A program made the translations under genes and the position numbers. From the NCBI RefSeq assembly GCF_044197065.1, contig NZ_JBIQOI010000001.1, positions 1,137,170-1,201,169 on the forward strand: DNA of 64,000 nucleotides. Direction: 5' to 3'. This DNA is from Kluyvera ascorbata_C. GTDB lineage: Bacteria; Pseudomonadota; Gammaproteobacteria; Enterobacterales; Enterobacteriaceae. Positions 34,168 to 43,077 of the stretch are shown one piece after another. The notes beneath the pieces were generated by a model. That model was not told the DNA's origin. It made no database searches and saw only the letters and a program-made list of their open reading frames with translations. Positions within the stretch are counted from its first letter, which is position 1. Each line of letters begins with the position of its first letter.

Positions 34168-34337
34168 AATTAGCCTCCTTTTGATTTTGTCAGGTTGATA
34201 GGTGAAGGCAGTGTAGCGGCCATGTGAATATTAATCTAGTGAATATATCATTAGTTACAACATACATTATGGGGGATATAAAATATTCAGCTTTAACCAC
34301 CGTGCCAATCATCTTTTTCTGCAGGGAAGAAGAGTAA

Positions 34338-34367
34338 ACCCGGCGGCGCTGCGCTTGGCCGGGCTAC
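34338..34367. repeat. Short REP (Y-type unit)
   Basis: ACCCGGCGGCGCTGCGCTTG followed by GCCGGGCTAC, located 15 bp downstream of maeA and upstream of the ABC-F leader promoter region. Confidence 0.75.
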
Positions 34368-34381
34368 TATTTTGCTACGAT

Positions 34382-36076
34382 TTAGATGGAGGTACGACGG
34401 TAGTTGCGGTATTCCGGCAGCCAGAAGTTCTCATCAATCGCTTCTTGCAGGGCGTCGGCGGAGGTATTGGTGGCAACACCTTGTTGCTGGGCCATTTTAC
34501 CGACCGCGAACGCGATAGCGCGGGAGACTTTATGAATATCCTTCAGCTCTGGCAGCACCAGACCTTCGCCATTGTTAGCGAGCGGAGAGTGTTTGGCCAG
34601 CGTTTCACTTGCGGACATCAGCATCTCGTCAGTAATACGCGACGCGCCTGAGGCAATCACCCCCAGACCAATTCCTGGGAAGATATAGGAGTTGTTGCAC
34701 TGGGCAATAGGATAGACGGTATCTTTCCAGGTGACCGGTGCGAACGGGCTGCCGGTGGCAACCAGCGCCTGACCGTCTGTCCAACTGATGATGTCCTGCG
34801 GCGTGGCTTCAACGCGTGAGGTTGGGTTCGACAGCGGCATCACAATCGGGCGTGGGCAGTTCTTGTGCATCTCACGAATAATTTCTTCCGTGAATAGTCC
34901 GCTCTGGCCGGAAACGCCGATCAGAATGTTTGGCTTTACGTTGCGCACGACATCGAGCAGAGAAATCTCGTCGTTTTCGTGCTGCCAGCCCTGAATTTTT
35001 TCCTGTTTCTGCGCCAGTTTGCTCTGGAATGGAAGCAGGTTTGGCATCTGGTCGGTCAGCAGGCCAAAGCGATCAACCATAAATACGCGGCCGCGCGCCT
35101 GTTCCTCACTCAAACCCTCGCGCTGCATCTGGGCGATAATCTGTTCGGCGATGCCGCAGCCCGCAGAGCCTGCGCCCAGGAAGACCACTTTCTGCTCATT
35201 GAGCTGGCTGCCCGCCGCGCGGCTTGCCGCAATCAGCGTACCGGCAGTGACCGCCGCGGTGCCCTGGATGTCATCGTTAAAACAGCAGATCTCATCGCGG
35301 TAGCGGTTGAGCAGCGGCATCGCGTTTTTCTGCGCGAAATCTTCAAACTGCAGCAGCACGTTTGGCCAGCGGTGTTTCACGGCCTGGATAAAATCATCCA
35401 CAAACTGATAGTACTCGTCGTCGCTGATACGCGGGTTACGACAGCCCATGTACAGCGGATCGTTCAGCAACTGCTGGTTATTGGTACCAACATCGAGCAC
35501 CACCGGCAGCGTATAGGCCGGGCTGATACCACCACAGGAGGTGTACAGGGAAAGCTTACCGATAGGAATACCCATACCGCCGATGCCCTGATCGCCCAGG
35601 CCGAGAATACGTTCACCGTCGGTTACCACGATAACTTTAATATTGTGATTTGGTACGTTTTGCAGAATGTCGTCCATATTGTGACGATTCTGATAGGAGA
35701 TAAAGACCCCGCGGGCGCGGCGGTAAATCTCAGAGAAACGTTCGCAGGCAGCGCCAACGGTTGGGGTGTAGATAACCGGCATCATCTCATCAAGATGATT
35801 CTCTACCAAGCGATAGAACAGCGTTTCGTTGGTGTCCTGAATATTGCGAAGGTAGATATGCTTGTCGATTTCAGTTTTAAAACCCTGGTATTGAATCCAG
35901 GCACGCTCGGCCTGCTCCTCAATACTCTCAACCACTTCAGGCAGCAGCCCGAGCAGGTTGAAGTTGCTGCGTTCTTCCATGCTGAACGCGCTGCCTTTAT
36001 TTAGCAGGGGAAATTCCAACAGAACCGGTCCCGCATAGGGGATATAAAGGGAACGATTTTTATTGCCTGGTAACAT
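34382..36076 (-). CDS. maeA: NAD-dependent malic enzyme
   Basis: 564-residue oxidative decarboxylase converting malate to pyruvate, CO2 and NADH. It is close to E. coli MaeA/SfcA throughout (SLYIPYAGPVLLEFPLLNKG, MPVIYTPTVGAACE, GGMGIPIGKLSLY). The metal/active region reads LLQFEDFAQKNAMPLL and CCFNDDIQGTAAVT; the NAD motif is FLGAGSAGCGIAE. ATG 36076 follows GGAG with 10-base spacing. In E. coli sra, bdm and osmC follow; these are not present here. Confidence 0.96.
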   Translation of the reverse strand: MLPGNKNRSLYIPYAGPVLLEFPLLNKGSAFSMEERSNFNLLGLLPEVVESIEEQAERAWIQYQGFKTEIDKHIYLRNIQDTNETLFYRLVENHLDEMMPVIYTPTVGAACERFSEIYRRARGVFISYQNRHNMDDILQNVPNHNIKVIVVTDGERILGLGDQGIGGMGIPIGKLSLYTSCGGISPAYTLPVVLDVGTNNQQLLNDPLYMGCRNPRISDDEYYQFVDDFIQAVKHRWPNVLLQFEDFAQKNAMPLLNRYRDEICCFNDDIQGTAAVTAGTLIAASRAAGSQLNEQKVVFLGAGSAGCGIAEQIIAQMQREGLSEEQARGRVFMVDRFGLLTDQMPNLLPFQSKLAQKQEKIQGWQHENDEISLLDVVRNVKPNILIGVSGQSGLFTEEIIREMHKNCPRPIVMPLSNPTSRVEATPQDIISWTDGQALVATGSPFAPVTWKDTVYPIAQCNNSYIFPGIGLGVIASGASRITDEMLMSASETLAKHSPLANNGEGLVLPELKDIHKVSRAIAFAVGKMAQQQGVATNTSADALQEAIDENFWLPEYRNYRRTSI

Positions 36077-36372
36077 CTTACGTAACTCCGTTGTCTTTCA
36101 CTTCAGACCCGTTGGCGGGCTGGCAGAAACTGCAGCGCGCAAGATTATAGAGCAACGTTTAACACGATGCTGACAAATTGGACGTAACGGCACAAAAAAG
36201 CGCACGATTGCTTATAACATCGCCAATTAACCCTTTGTGCGATGGGAAAGGCGGGCCAGCATTCATGAACTAAGCTCATGACGGTATTGCACCAGCGGGC
36301 ATAGTTTCAGTGAACAATGTGCTGTAGGTTGTACCCTGACTGAAAATGAAACAAGTAATGCGAGGTAACGTC

Positions 36373-37419
36373 ATGAAAGTGTTAGGTTATGCTGCTACAA
36401 ACCCATCGACACCCCTGGCGCCATTCACCTTTGAGCGCCGTGAACCGCGCTCGGATGACGTGGTTATCGATATTCTCTATTGCGGCGTATGCCACTCGGA
36501 CCTGCACCAGGCACGCAACGACTGGGGATTCAGTACCTATCCGATTGTTCCCGGGCATGAAATTGTTGGTCGCGTTCGCTCCGTTGGCAGCGGAGTCACC
36601 AGGTTTAAGCAGGGCGACCTGGCCGCCATTGGCTGCATGGTTGACTCCTGTCGCGTATGCCAGCCCTGTCAGCAGGGGCTGGAACAGTACTGTGAAGAGG
36701 GTAACGTTCAGACCTACAACGGCCAGGATCGTCACGATCATTCCACTACCTACGGCGGCTATTCACAGACCATTGTTGCCAGCCAGGATTTTGTTCTGCA
36801 CGTACCGGAAAACATGGATTTGAAAGGTGCCGCGCCGCTCCTGTGCGCCGGTATCACCACCTGGTCGCCGCTGCGTCACTGGAAGGTAGATGCCAACAGT
36901 AAAGTGGCGGTAGTGGGGTTAGGCGGGTTAGGGCACATGGCCATCAAACTGGCCAGCGCGCTGGGCGCGGAAGTCACGCTGTTTACCCGTTCTCCGGGTA
37001 AAGAGGCGGATGCCCGCCGCCTTGGTGCCCATCACGTGGTGGTTTCGACTGACCCGGCCCAAATGGCGAAAGTGCAAAATCAGTTCGATCTGATTATTGA
37101 TACTGTACCGTACGTTCACGAGGTCAATCCCTATCTGCCAACTCTGACGCTCGACGGCACGCTGGTCTTTGTTGGCCTGCTGGGCGATATGCCGGAGTCG
37201 AGCACGCTGCCGCTATTGCTGGGTCGCCGTTCTATTGCCGGTTCCTGTATTGGCGGTATTGCTGAAACGCAGGAAATGCTCGATTTCTGCGGTAAACATG
37301 GCATCACTGCCGATATAGAAATGATTGATATTCATAACATTAACGATGCGTTTGAACGTATGCTCAAAAGCGATGTGAAGTACCGTTTTGTTATCGATAT
37401 GGCGACATTGACCGCATAA
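36373..37419 (+). CDS. YahK-like NADP(H)-dependent zinc alcohol/aldehyde dehydrogenase
   Basis: 348-residue medium-chain dehydrogenase of the cinnamyl-alcohol-dehydrogenase type. Catalytic Cys37 is in YCGVCHSDLHQ and the His in PGHEIVGRV; structural zinc cysteines are in CMVDSCRVCQPCQQGLEQYC. The nucleotide motif is GLGGLGHMA and a Ser/Arg follows (FTRSPGK), consistent with NADP preference. It is similar to E. coli YahK (RHWKV, IAGSCIGGIAETQEMLDFC). ATG 36373 follows GAGGTAACGTC; an earlier in-frame ATG is less likely. The roughly 300-bp region between it and maeA holds divergent promoters and no gene. Confidence 0.87.
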   Translation: MKVLGYAATNPSTPLAPFTFERREPRSDDVVIDILYCGVCHSDLHQARNDWGFSTYPIVPGHEIVGRVRSVGSGVTRFKQGDLAAIGCMVDSCRVCQPCQQGLEQYCEEGNVQTYNGQDRHDHSTTYGGYSQTIVASQDFVLHVPENMDLKGAAPLLCAGITTWSPLRHWKVDANSKVAVVGLGGLGHMAIKLASALGAEVTLFTRSPGKEADARRLGAHHVVVSTDPAQMAKVQNQFDLIIDTVPYVHEVNPYLPTLTLDGTLVFVGLLGDMPESSTLPLLLGRRSIAGSCIGGIAETQEMLDFCGKHGITADIEMIDIHNINDAFERMLKSDVKYRFVIDMATLTA

Positions 37420-37431
37420 CCACCGTAGTTC

Positions 37432-37490
37432 TCCCGGCGTCGCTGCGCTACCCATTCGAACGTAGCCCGGCCGAGCGCAGCGACGCCGGG
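37432..37490. repeat. REP pair
   Basis: CTCCCGGCGTCGCTGCGCTA and GTAGCCCGGCCGAGCGCAGC with GACGCCGGG, just after the YahK-like gene. Confidence 0.75.
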
Positions 37491-37599
37491 AAACACAGTA
37501 ACGCTTGTTACACTGTCACTTACCGCCGTGAATTTACCCATCCCGCCCGTCATCGTATAATCATCACTCATCTCTCGCCATCAACGGAATCCCTCAGCT

Positions 37600-38160
37600 A
37601 TGCGCGCCAATATCACTGAATATATGGATATTTTTGTTCACGTGGTCGAATCGGGGAGTTTTATCCGTGCCGCAGAACAGCTACAGATGCACCGTCCCGC
37701 AGTGAGCAAGGCGCTTCAGCAACTGGAAGAGGCGCTCGGCGTAAAACTTCTACATCGCACCACGCGCAGACTCAGTCTGACCAGTGAGGGAGAGGCGTTT
37801 TATCAGCGGGCGAAAGTGCTGCTGGGTGAGATGGCTGATTTGATGGCGACGTATTCTTCAACACAATCAGTCAGCGGCAGCCTGCGCCTTGATTTCCCAC
37901 TCACGCTGGCACATTCACTGCTCATTCCTGCACTTGACGAGTTCAGGGAAAGATACCCGGGCATCGAAATCATCCTTACCTCATCTGACCGTCGAATCGA
38001 CTTGATTGCCGAAGGCATCGACTGCGTTGTGCGCTTAGGCGTGCTGGAAGATTCCAGCTTTATTGCCCGGCGCATTGGCGAGGTGGCGATGGTGACCTGT
38101 GCTGCGCCCAGCTATCTCGCAAAGTACGGCGCGCCGCTGACGCTGGACGATTACCTTTAA
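37600..38160 (+). pseudogene. LysR-family regulator, truncated at the C-terminus by a deletion
   Basis: 186 codons with an intact HTH (SGSFIRAAEQLQMHRPAVSK) and the first half of the effector domain, ending at LTLDDYL. Intact relatives such as the paralogue at 46304 continue for about 115 residues after the equivalent TLDD. The following bases belong to a different gene: CGCATCGGCGGTCCGGAAG encodes the RIGGPEVLE start of a quinone-oxidoreductase-like dehydrogenase. A deletion has therefore joined the two genes. The remaining HTH could still be made but would lack most effector sensing. Confidence 0.82.
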
Positions 38161-39126
38161 CCGCATCGGCGGTCCGGAAGTTCTGGAAATAACTGAGTCA
38201 CGGTTGCCGCCCCGGCAGTTGGCGAAGTACAAATTCGCGTAAAAGCCATTGGTATTAACCGCGCAGAAGTGATGTACCGCACGGGACAGTATGTGATTGA
38301 ACCGCAGTTCCCGGCAACGCTCGGCTATGAAGCGGCCGGTATCGTCGAAGCCGTCGGGGCTGGCGTGAGTGAATTTGCCATTGGCGATCGGGTGAGCGTG
38401 ATTCCTTCCTTTATGTTTACCGAGTACGGCATGTACGGTGAGCGAGTGAATGCGCCAGCGCATGCGGTGGTGAAGCACCCTGAAAACCTGACCTTTGCCG
38501 AAGCCGCCGCCAGTTGGATGATGTTTATCACCGCCTATGGCGCACTCGTTGAGTACGGTCATTTACAGGCGGGTCAGTACGCCGTGATAGGGGCCGCGTC
38601 CAGCAGCGTCGGCATTGCCGCTATTCAGATTGCCAATATGTTGGGCGCACATCCCATTGCGCTTTCCCGTACCAGCCGTAAAAACGAATGGCTGCGAAAC
38701 GCCGGGGCACAGGCGGTGATTGCGACCACAGAACAGAATGTCACCGCAGAGTTGAATGTAATAACTCAAGGGGCCGGCGTGAACCTGGTCTTTGACCCAG
38801 TGGGTGGGCCGGATGCCGCGAAGCTAACTGCCGCCATGGCCATGAACGGTACGTTCTTCCAGTACGGCGCGCTGGATACCCGCAATTTATCCATCCCGGT
38901 GATGGATATTCTCGGTAAACACCTGCAGTTTCGCGGCTACGAACTGTTTGAGATAACCACCGTTGCCGAGAAACTGGCGCGGGCGAAAGCCTTTGTTTAC
39001 GACGGACTGAAGTCTGGGCAACTGAGGCCGGTTATTGATAAAACCTTTGCATTTGAGGATATTGCCGAAGCCCATCGCTATATGGAAGCCAACGGGCAGG
39101 TCGGAAAAATAGTCGTGACACTGTAA
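38156..39126 (+). pseudogene. Zinc-type alcohol dehydrogenase/quinone oxidoreductase, N-terminus deleted and frameshifted
   Basis: From 38160 the bases encode RIGGPEVLEITE. One G is then missing (GAGTCACGG where GAGGTCACG would be expected), and the frame resumes as VAAPAVGEVQIRVKAIGINR and continues without interruption to 39126. The main part shows the MDR fold: GYEAAGIVEAVGAGVSEFAI, GAASSSVGIAAIQIAN (nucleotide-binding) and LVFDPVGGPDAAKL. It lacks the normal start codon and promoter because of the deletion fusing it to the LysR gene. Translation could begin only at an internal ATG such as 38269, which would lose about 45 residues. Confidence 0.82.
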
Positions 39127-39143
39127 CTAATAATGTTGTTTTT

Positions 39144-39220
39144 GTAGGCCGGATAAGGCTTCGCCGCCATCCGGCAATGCGCCGTACAAAGCCTGATGGC
39201 GCTGCGCTTATCAGGCCTAC
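39144..39220. repeat. REP/BIME element
   Basis: GTAGGCCGGATAAGGCTTCG...CCATCCGGC and GCCTGATGGCGC...TATCAGGCCTAC, between convergent genes. Confidence 0.83.
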
Positions 39221-39241
39221 ACCAGCAGCACAAACATTCGG

Positions 39242-40000
39242 TTAGCGCGCCTGAAACATAATGGTGTCGCTGACAAAGCTACCGTCGGCGGCAATCTCAA
39301 AGTGCGCACGCACTTCATCAGAGACTTTATCCTGTAAATAACGGATAGCGTTGACGATATTTTCTGGCGTTTTCATTCGAGCAACCCAGGATGAAAACTC
39401 CAGGTGCAGCTTATCGCCAATCAGTTTATCCACCACCATCCCACGGTTGTTGACCATCGCCAACCATTCACCCTGCGAGTAGTTATGAATGTGCGAAGGG
39501 TCACGCAGCATTTCAATCGTCTGCAACCAGACGTTGAGCAATGCTTTACCCGGAGACGCGATATCCATCATGATAAAACGGCCGCCTGGCTTCAGGACGC
39601 GACGAATTTCCATCAACGCCGCCTGAATATCGTGCCAGTGGTGCGCGGAATAGCGGCTGATCACAATATCAAAGCTGTTATCCGCAAACGGCAGAATCTC
39701 GGCCGGGCCCTGCGCGCAGGTGATATTTGCCATGCCGCGCTTTTGGGCTTCCTGCGCAACGACGCTCAGCATCCCTTCGGATAAATCATACGCGGTGACC
39801 TGCGAAACCAGCGGCGCCGCGGTAAAGCTGGCATGCCCGGCACCACAGCCAACGTCCAGCAGGTGAGCCTGCGCGTCATCGGCCAGCCATTCAGCCAGAC
39901 GGCGTAAATCGGCCCCCTGGGCGTGGACGTTACTCTGCAAATAGGCGGCAGCCTGACCGCTAAACTGTGACTTCACTAATGCTTCATGATGGTTGCTCAT
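39242..40000 (-). CDS. Class I SAM-dependent methyltransferase (UbiE/YafE-like)
   Basis: 252-residue methyltransferase. Motif I is LLDVGCGAGHAS (about residues 47-58), with motif II near QVTAYDLSEGML and post motifs AEILPFADNSFDIVISRYSA and LKPGGRFIMMD. The size and SRYSAHHW segment resemble YafE/YcgJ-type enzymes of unknown substrate. It is divergent from an XRE regulator; their shared promoter contains repeated GGTAC elements, so the regulator probably controls it. Confidence 0.82.
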   Translation of the reverse strand: MSNHHEALVKSQFSGQAAAYLQSNVHAQGADLRRLAEWLADDAQAHLLDVGCGAGHASFTAAPLVSQVTAYDLSEGMLSVVAQEAQKRGMANITCAQGPAEILPFADNSFDIVISRYSAHHWHDIQAALMEIRRVLKPGGRFIMMDIASPGKALLNVWLQTIEMLRDPSHIHNYSQGEWLAMVNNRGMVVDKLIGDKLHLEFSSWVARMKTPENIVNAIRYLQDKVSDEVRAHFEIAADGSFVSDTIMFQAR

Positions 40001-40060
40001 ACCGGTCTTCCTCTGTTGTTATGTTCTTGTTAAAACGGACTATACGCCGGGATTAATACG

Positions 40061-40088
40061 GGTACAATATTGGTACTTATACTGGTAT
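40061..40088. promoter_or_regulatory. Direct-repeat operator between methyltransferase and XRE genes
   Basis: GGTAC at 40061, GGTAC at 40072 and GGTAT at 40084 recur with 11-12 bp spacing, about one helical turn. They lie between the divergent starts at 40000 and 40103. This is a plausible binding site for the adjacent XRE regulator. Confidence 0.5.
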
Positions 40089-40102
40089 ATCGAGTTACTA
40101 CC

Positions 40103-40888
40103 ATGGACAACACGGGACTGAAAGGGCCAGAAGCGCTGGGGACATTCTTACGCGTCAAACGGGAAAATACCTCACCGGAAATGCTGGGGATCCCGGTGCT
40201 TTCACGCCGGAGAACAAAAGGGCTGCGCCGGGAAGAGGTGGCGCAGATGAGTGGGATCAGCACCACCTGGTATACCTGGCTTGAGCAGGGACGCGATATC
40301 ACCGTTTCGGCTCAAACGCTGTCAGGCATTGCCTTTGCGCTCCAGCTCAAGCCTGCGGAGCGGGAATATCTGTTTTTGTTGGCGCATAAAAGCGATCCGC
40401 TGGTTGAGCAGGTTCCCGCCGTAGAGCAGACCATTTTGTCCGCCGTATACGCCGTGTCAGAGCCCTGTTACTTACTGGATCTCACCTGGCAGGTGCTGTC
40501 GTGGAACAAAGGTGCCGAAGCGCTGTTTACCGGCTTTCTCGATATCGAAAAAGCCCCGAACATGATGCACTTTATGTTCCTGAATCCACTCGCCCGAGAA
40601 CTGGTCGATAACTGGGAAGTGCGCGCTCGCCGTATTGTCGCGGAGCTCCGCGCTGATGCTATTCACTATCCTAACGACACCACGCTTAATGCATTTGTGC
40701 AGCAAATGAGCGAAAACAGTAGCGATTTTCGCGAATTCTGGTCCCAACAGCAGGTTATCGTGCGGGAAGGCGGTGAGCGCATTTTTCACCATGTCACGCG
40801 AGGCGATCTGACCTATCGTCAGCTTAGCTGGCAACTGGCAAGCAACCGGGCGCTGAAAATGATCATGCTGGTTCCTGATTCGGCGTGA
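40103..40888 (+). CDS. XRE-family regulator with MmyB-like ligand domain
   Basis: 261-residue regulator. The helix-turn-helix is at about residues 30-85 (LRREEVAQMSGISTTWYTWL, EQGRDITVSAQTL), followed by the MmyB-like PAS-type domain (CYLLDLTWQVLSWNKGAEAL, FLNPLARELVDNWE). Such proteins commonly control a divergent oxidoreductase or methyltransferase gene. Start at ATG 40103 (MDNTGLKG). The effector is unknown. Confidence 0.83.
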   Translation: MDNTGLKGPEALGTFLRVKRENTSPEMLGIPVLSRRRTKGLRREEVAQMSGISTTWYTWLEQGRDITVSAQTLSGIAFALQLKPAEREYLFLLAHKSDPLVEQVPAVEQTILSAVYAVSEPCYLLDLTWQVLSWNKGAEALFTGFLDIEKAPNMMHFMFLNPLARELVDNWEVRARRIVAELRADAIHYPNDTTLNAFVQQMSENSSDFREFWSQQQVIVREGGERIFHHVTRGDLTYRQLSWQLASNRALKMIMLVPDSA

Positions 40889-41052
40889 TCGATGACACGG
40901 TGACAGCCAGCGTGACGCTGGAGAAAATCGAGGGGCGCTTGCTGTTATTCCGCGTCAGCTGCCGTGATTCTCATGGGCTCATCGGTGAAGGGACGCATCA
41001 GTGGGCCATTATTGACCCGGTGCGTTTTATGCATCGGTTAACTACTCGGTAA
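40885..41052 (+). pseudogene. Remnant of a fluoroacetyl-CoA-thioesterase-like protein (C-terminal part)
   Basis: An open frame of 55 codons starts within the XRE stop region. It reads DTVTASVTLEKIEGRLLLFR and then GLIGEGTHQWAIIDPVRF. This is the last beta-strands of a hot-dog thioesterase of the FlK-like type (about 130 residues when whole). The N-terminal half with the catalytic residues is absent. It overlaps the end of the convergent LysR gene by 11 bp. It is likely the scar of a deletion or insertion event. Confidence 0.5.
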
Positions 41053-41947
41053 ACAAGCGCATAAAACAACGGCGTAGCCAGGTGTTGGCCGCATCCTGAT
41101 GCACATGGCTATGCCAGAACAGGTTAATCTGGATGGTGGGTAGATCGTAAGGCAAGGGGCGGATGGCAAGCCCGAACCGCTGCGCCGTCTGTAATGCCAG
41201 CTTTTCCGTCACCGTGACGATAAAATCGGTTTCGCTCAGAATATAGGGAATCGCCATAAAGTGGGGGACACACAGCAGCCCCTGGTCGGCGATACCCGCT
41301 TTGGCAAAAAGCTCAAAAATACGTTTATGCCCGGAGTCCTGCGCCATCACCTTGATATGCTGTGCCTCGCGAAAGGCGGCTTCGTCAAAGGTCGCGTTGC
41401 TCAGTGGATGGTCTTTACGCATTAAGCAGACATAGCGCTGATCGAAGAGCCGCCGCTGATAAAACCCGGCCTCCAGCTGCGGCAGCAGACCAATGGCCAG
41501 ATCCACGCCACCGTTTTCCATCTCTGTTTTTAACGGCACCGCGGTATCACGCACTGTGGTGATACGCACGCCGGGCGCTTCTTTACTCAACAAATTCATC
41601 AGCCGGGGCAGCAGATAGATCTCTCCAAGGTCGGTCATTGCGACGCGAAATTCACGCTGACTTTCCCAGGGGTTAAAGCTGTTACGGTAGCTCAGCGTCT
41701 TTTCCAGCGCGCTGAGGATCTCATCCACATCACCGGCAATGGCTTCGGCATATGGCGTAGGGCGCATCCCTCGGGAGGCCTTTTCAAACAGCTCATCGCC
41801 GAGCATCGTGCGCAAGCGCTTGATGGCATGGCTGACGGAAGGCTGCGTGAGGCCCATCATTTCTGCGACTCTGCCAGTGTGACGCTCATTGTACATATGG
41901 CGAAACAGCACCAGCAGGTTCAGGTCGACTTCAGCTAAACGTGACAT
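41042..41947 (-). CDS. LysR regulator of the NagR/DntR/NahR type
   Basis: 301-residue LysR protein. The N-terminal DLNLLVLFRHMYNERHTGRV and LTQPSVSHAIKRLRTMLGDE, then SRGMRPTPYAEAI, match NagR/DntR/NahR, regulators that respond to salicylate. The effector-domain segments FRVAMTDLGEIYLLPRLMNL and YQRRLFDQRYVCLMRKDHP also match. Start at ATG 41947 (MSRLAEVDLN). It is divergent from the oxygenase operon beginning at 42063, the arrangement seen with nagR. It probably activates that operon with an aromatic carboxylate effector. Confidence 0.87.
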   Translation of the reverse strand: MSRLAEVDLNLLVLFRHMYNERHTGRVAEMMGLTQPSVSHAIKRLRTMLGDELFEKASRGMRPTPYAEAIAGDVDEILSALEKTLSYRNSFNPWESQREFRVAMTDLGEIYLLPRLMNLLSKEAPGVRITTVRDTAVPLKTEMENGGVDLAIGLLPQLEAGFYQRRLFDQRYVCLMRKDHPLSNATFDEAAFREAQHIKVMAQDSGHKRIFELFAKAGIADQGLLCVPHFMAIPYILSETDFIVTVTEKLALQTAQRFGLAIRPLPYDLPTIQINLFWHSHVHQDAANTWLRRCFMRLFTE

Positions 41948-42062
41948 AGATATCGTTATCAATCCGATTAATAACCGCTATAAACCCCACGGCATATCTC
42001 ACCGCTCCGTTTCTTTATACGATTCATTAACAAAATAACAACATTAATGGTAAGGAACTGTG

Positions 42063-43040
42063 ATGCAAGTGGATTTCATGCCGTCTCGCCGTCAGGTCAC
42101 CGTTACCCCCGGCAGTAATCTGTTGGATGTATTACGTGAGCACCAAATTCCTATCTCTTACAGCTGCATGGCCGGGCGCTGTCAAACCTGTCGTTGTCGG
42201 GTGATCTCGGGTGACGTTGCCCATACGCTGCCGGACGATGCACCAGAACTGGACGCCGGCGAGGTACTGGCCTGCTGCGCCACGCTGTTGTCACCGAGCG
42301 TTATTGAACTCCCGCCTGCGGATGAAATTGTGGTGCATCCGGCACGCACTCTCAAAACCACGGTGGTCTCTTTTACGCCGCTGTGTCCTGACGTCTGGCG
42401 TCTCTGCTTAAAACCCGCCAAGCCGTTTTCCTGGTCTGCCGGGCAGTTTGTCCGCCTGACATTTCCCGGCGGCGGCCAGCGTAGCTACTCCATGGCTAGC
42501 TGCCCGCAAGACGACGAGCTGGAGTTTCATATTCGTATCGTTGCCGACGGGCGAGTGACGCCAGGATTACTGGAAACGCTCAAACCGGGTACCGCCATCA
42601 AACTCAACGGTCCACTGGGCGCCAGCTGGCTGCGTCAGAGACATGAAGGCCCGATGCTTTGCGTTGCTGGCGGCACGGGTCTTGCGCCGCAGCTCTCTAT
42701 TATCCGTTCTGCACTGGCGGCCGGTATGGATAACCCCATTCACCTCTATTACGGCAGCCGCTGGGCAGCCGATCTCTATGGCATCGAGGCGTTAGATGCG
42801 TTGGCACAAACCTACAGCAACTTTCGCTATCAGGTGGTACTCAGCCAGGAGGCATCAACACCGGGTAGCCGTGGCGGAAGATTGCCTGCGGCTGTAGCTC
42901 AGGATTTATCGACGCTGGCGGGCTGGAAGGTTTATCCCGCCGGGCCTCCTGCGATGGTTGAGGCGATGACGCTTCAGGCAAAAGCGTTGGGGGCAAGGGC
43001 AGAGGATATTCACGCCGATGCGTTTTATTACCAACCGTAA
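42063..43040 (+). CDS. Oxygenase ferredoxin reductase component (NagAa-like)
   Basis: 325-residue reductase passing electrons from NAD(P)H to the Rieske ferredoxin. A plant-type [2Fe-2S] domain comes first (Cys35, Cys40 and Cys43 in SCMAGRCQTCRC, and Cys71/72), then an FAD domain (QRSYSMAS) and an NAD domain (CVAGGTGLAPQLS). This order matches NagAa/NahAa. ATG 42063 follows AAGGAACTGTG. It is the first gene of a four-gene oxygenase operon. Confidence 0.86.
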   Translation: MQVDFMPSRRQVTVTPGSNLLDVLREHQIPISYSCMAGRCQTCRCRVISGDVAHTLPDDAPELDAGEVLACCATLLSPSVIELPPADEIVVHPARTLKTTVVSFTPLCPDVWRLCLKPAKPFSWSAGQFVRLTFPGGGQRSYSMASCPQDDELEFHIRIVADGRVTPGLLETLKPGTAIKLNGPLGASWLRQRHEGPMLCVAGGTGLAPQLSIIRSALAAGMDNPIHLYYGSRWAADLYGIEALDALAQTYSNFRYQVVLSQEASTPGSRGGRLPAAVAQDLSTLAGWKVYPAGPPAMVEAMTLQAKALGARAEDIHADAFYYQP

Positions 43041-43077
43041 TGTCGTTTACCTGCACTGATAACAAAAAGGAGTCACG

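Noticed and set aside
34979..36004. 341-codon plus-strand open frame
   Set aside because: It is the antisense of maeA; the maeA product is clearly conserved and the opposite frame has no recognisable domain.
38269..39126. Dehydrogenase as an intact gene from ATG 38269
   Set aside because: Upstream bases still encode the family N-terminus in shifted frames, so the ATG is internal and the gene is truncated.
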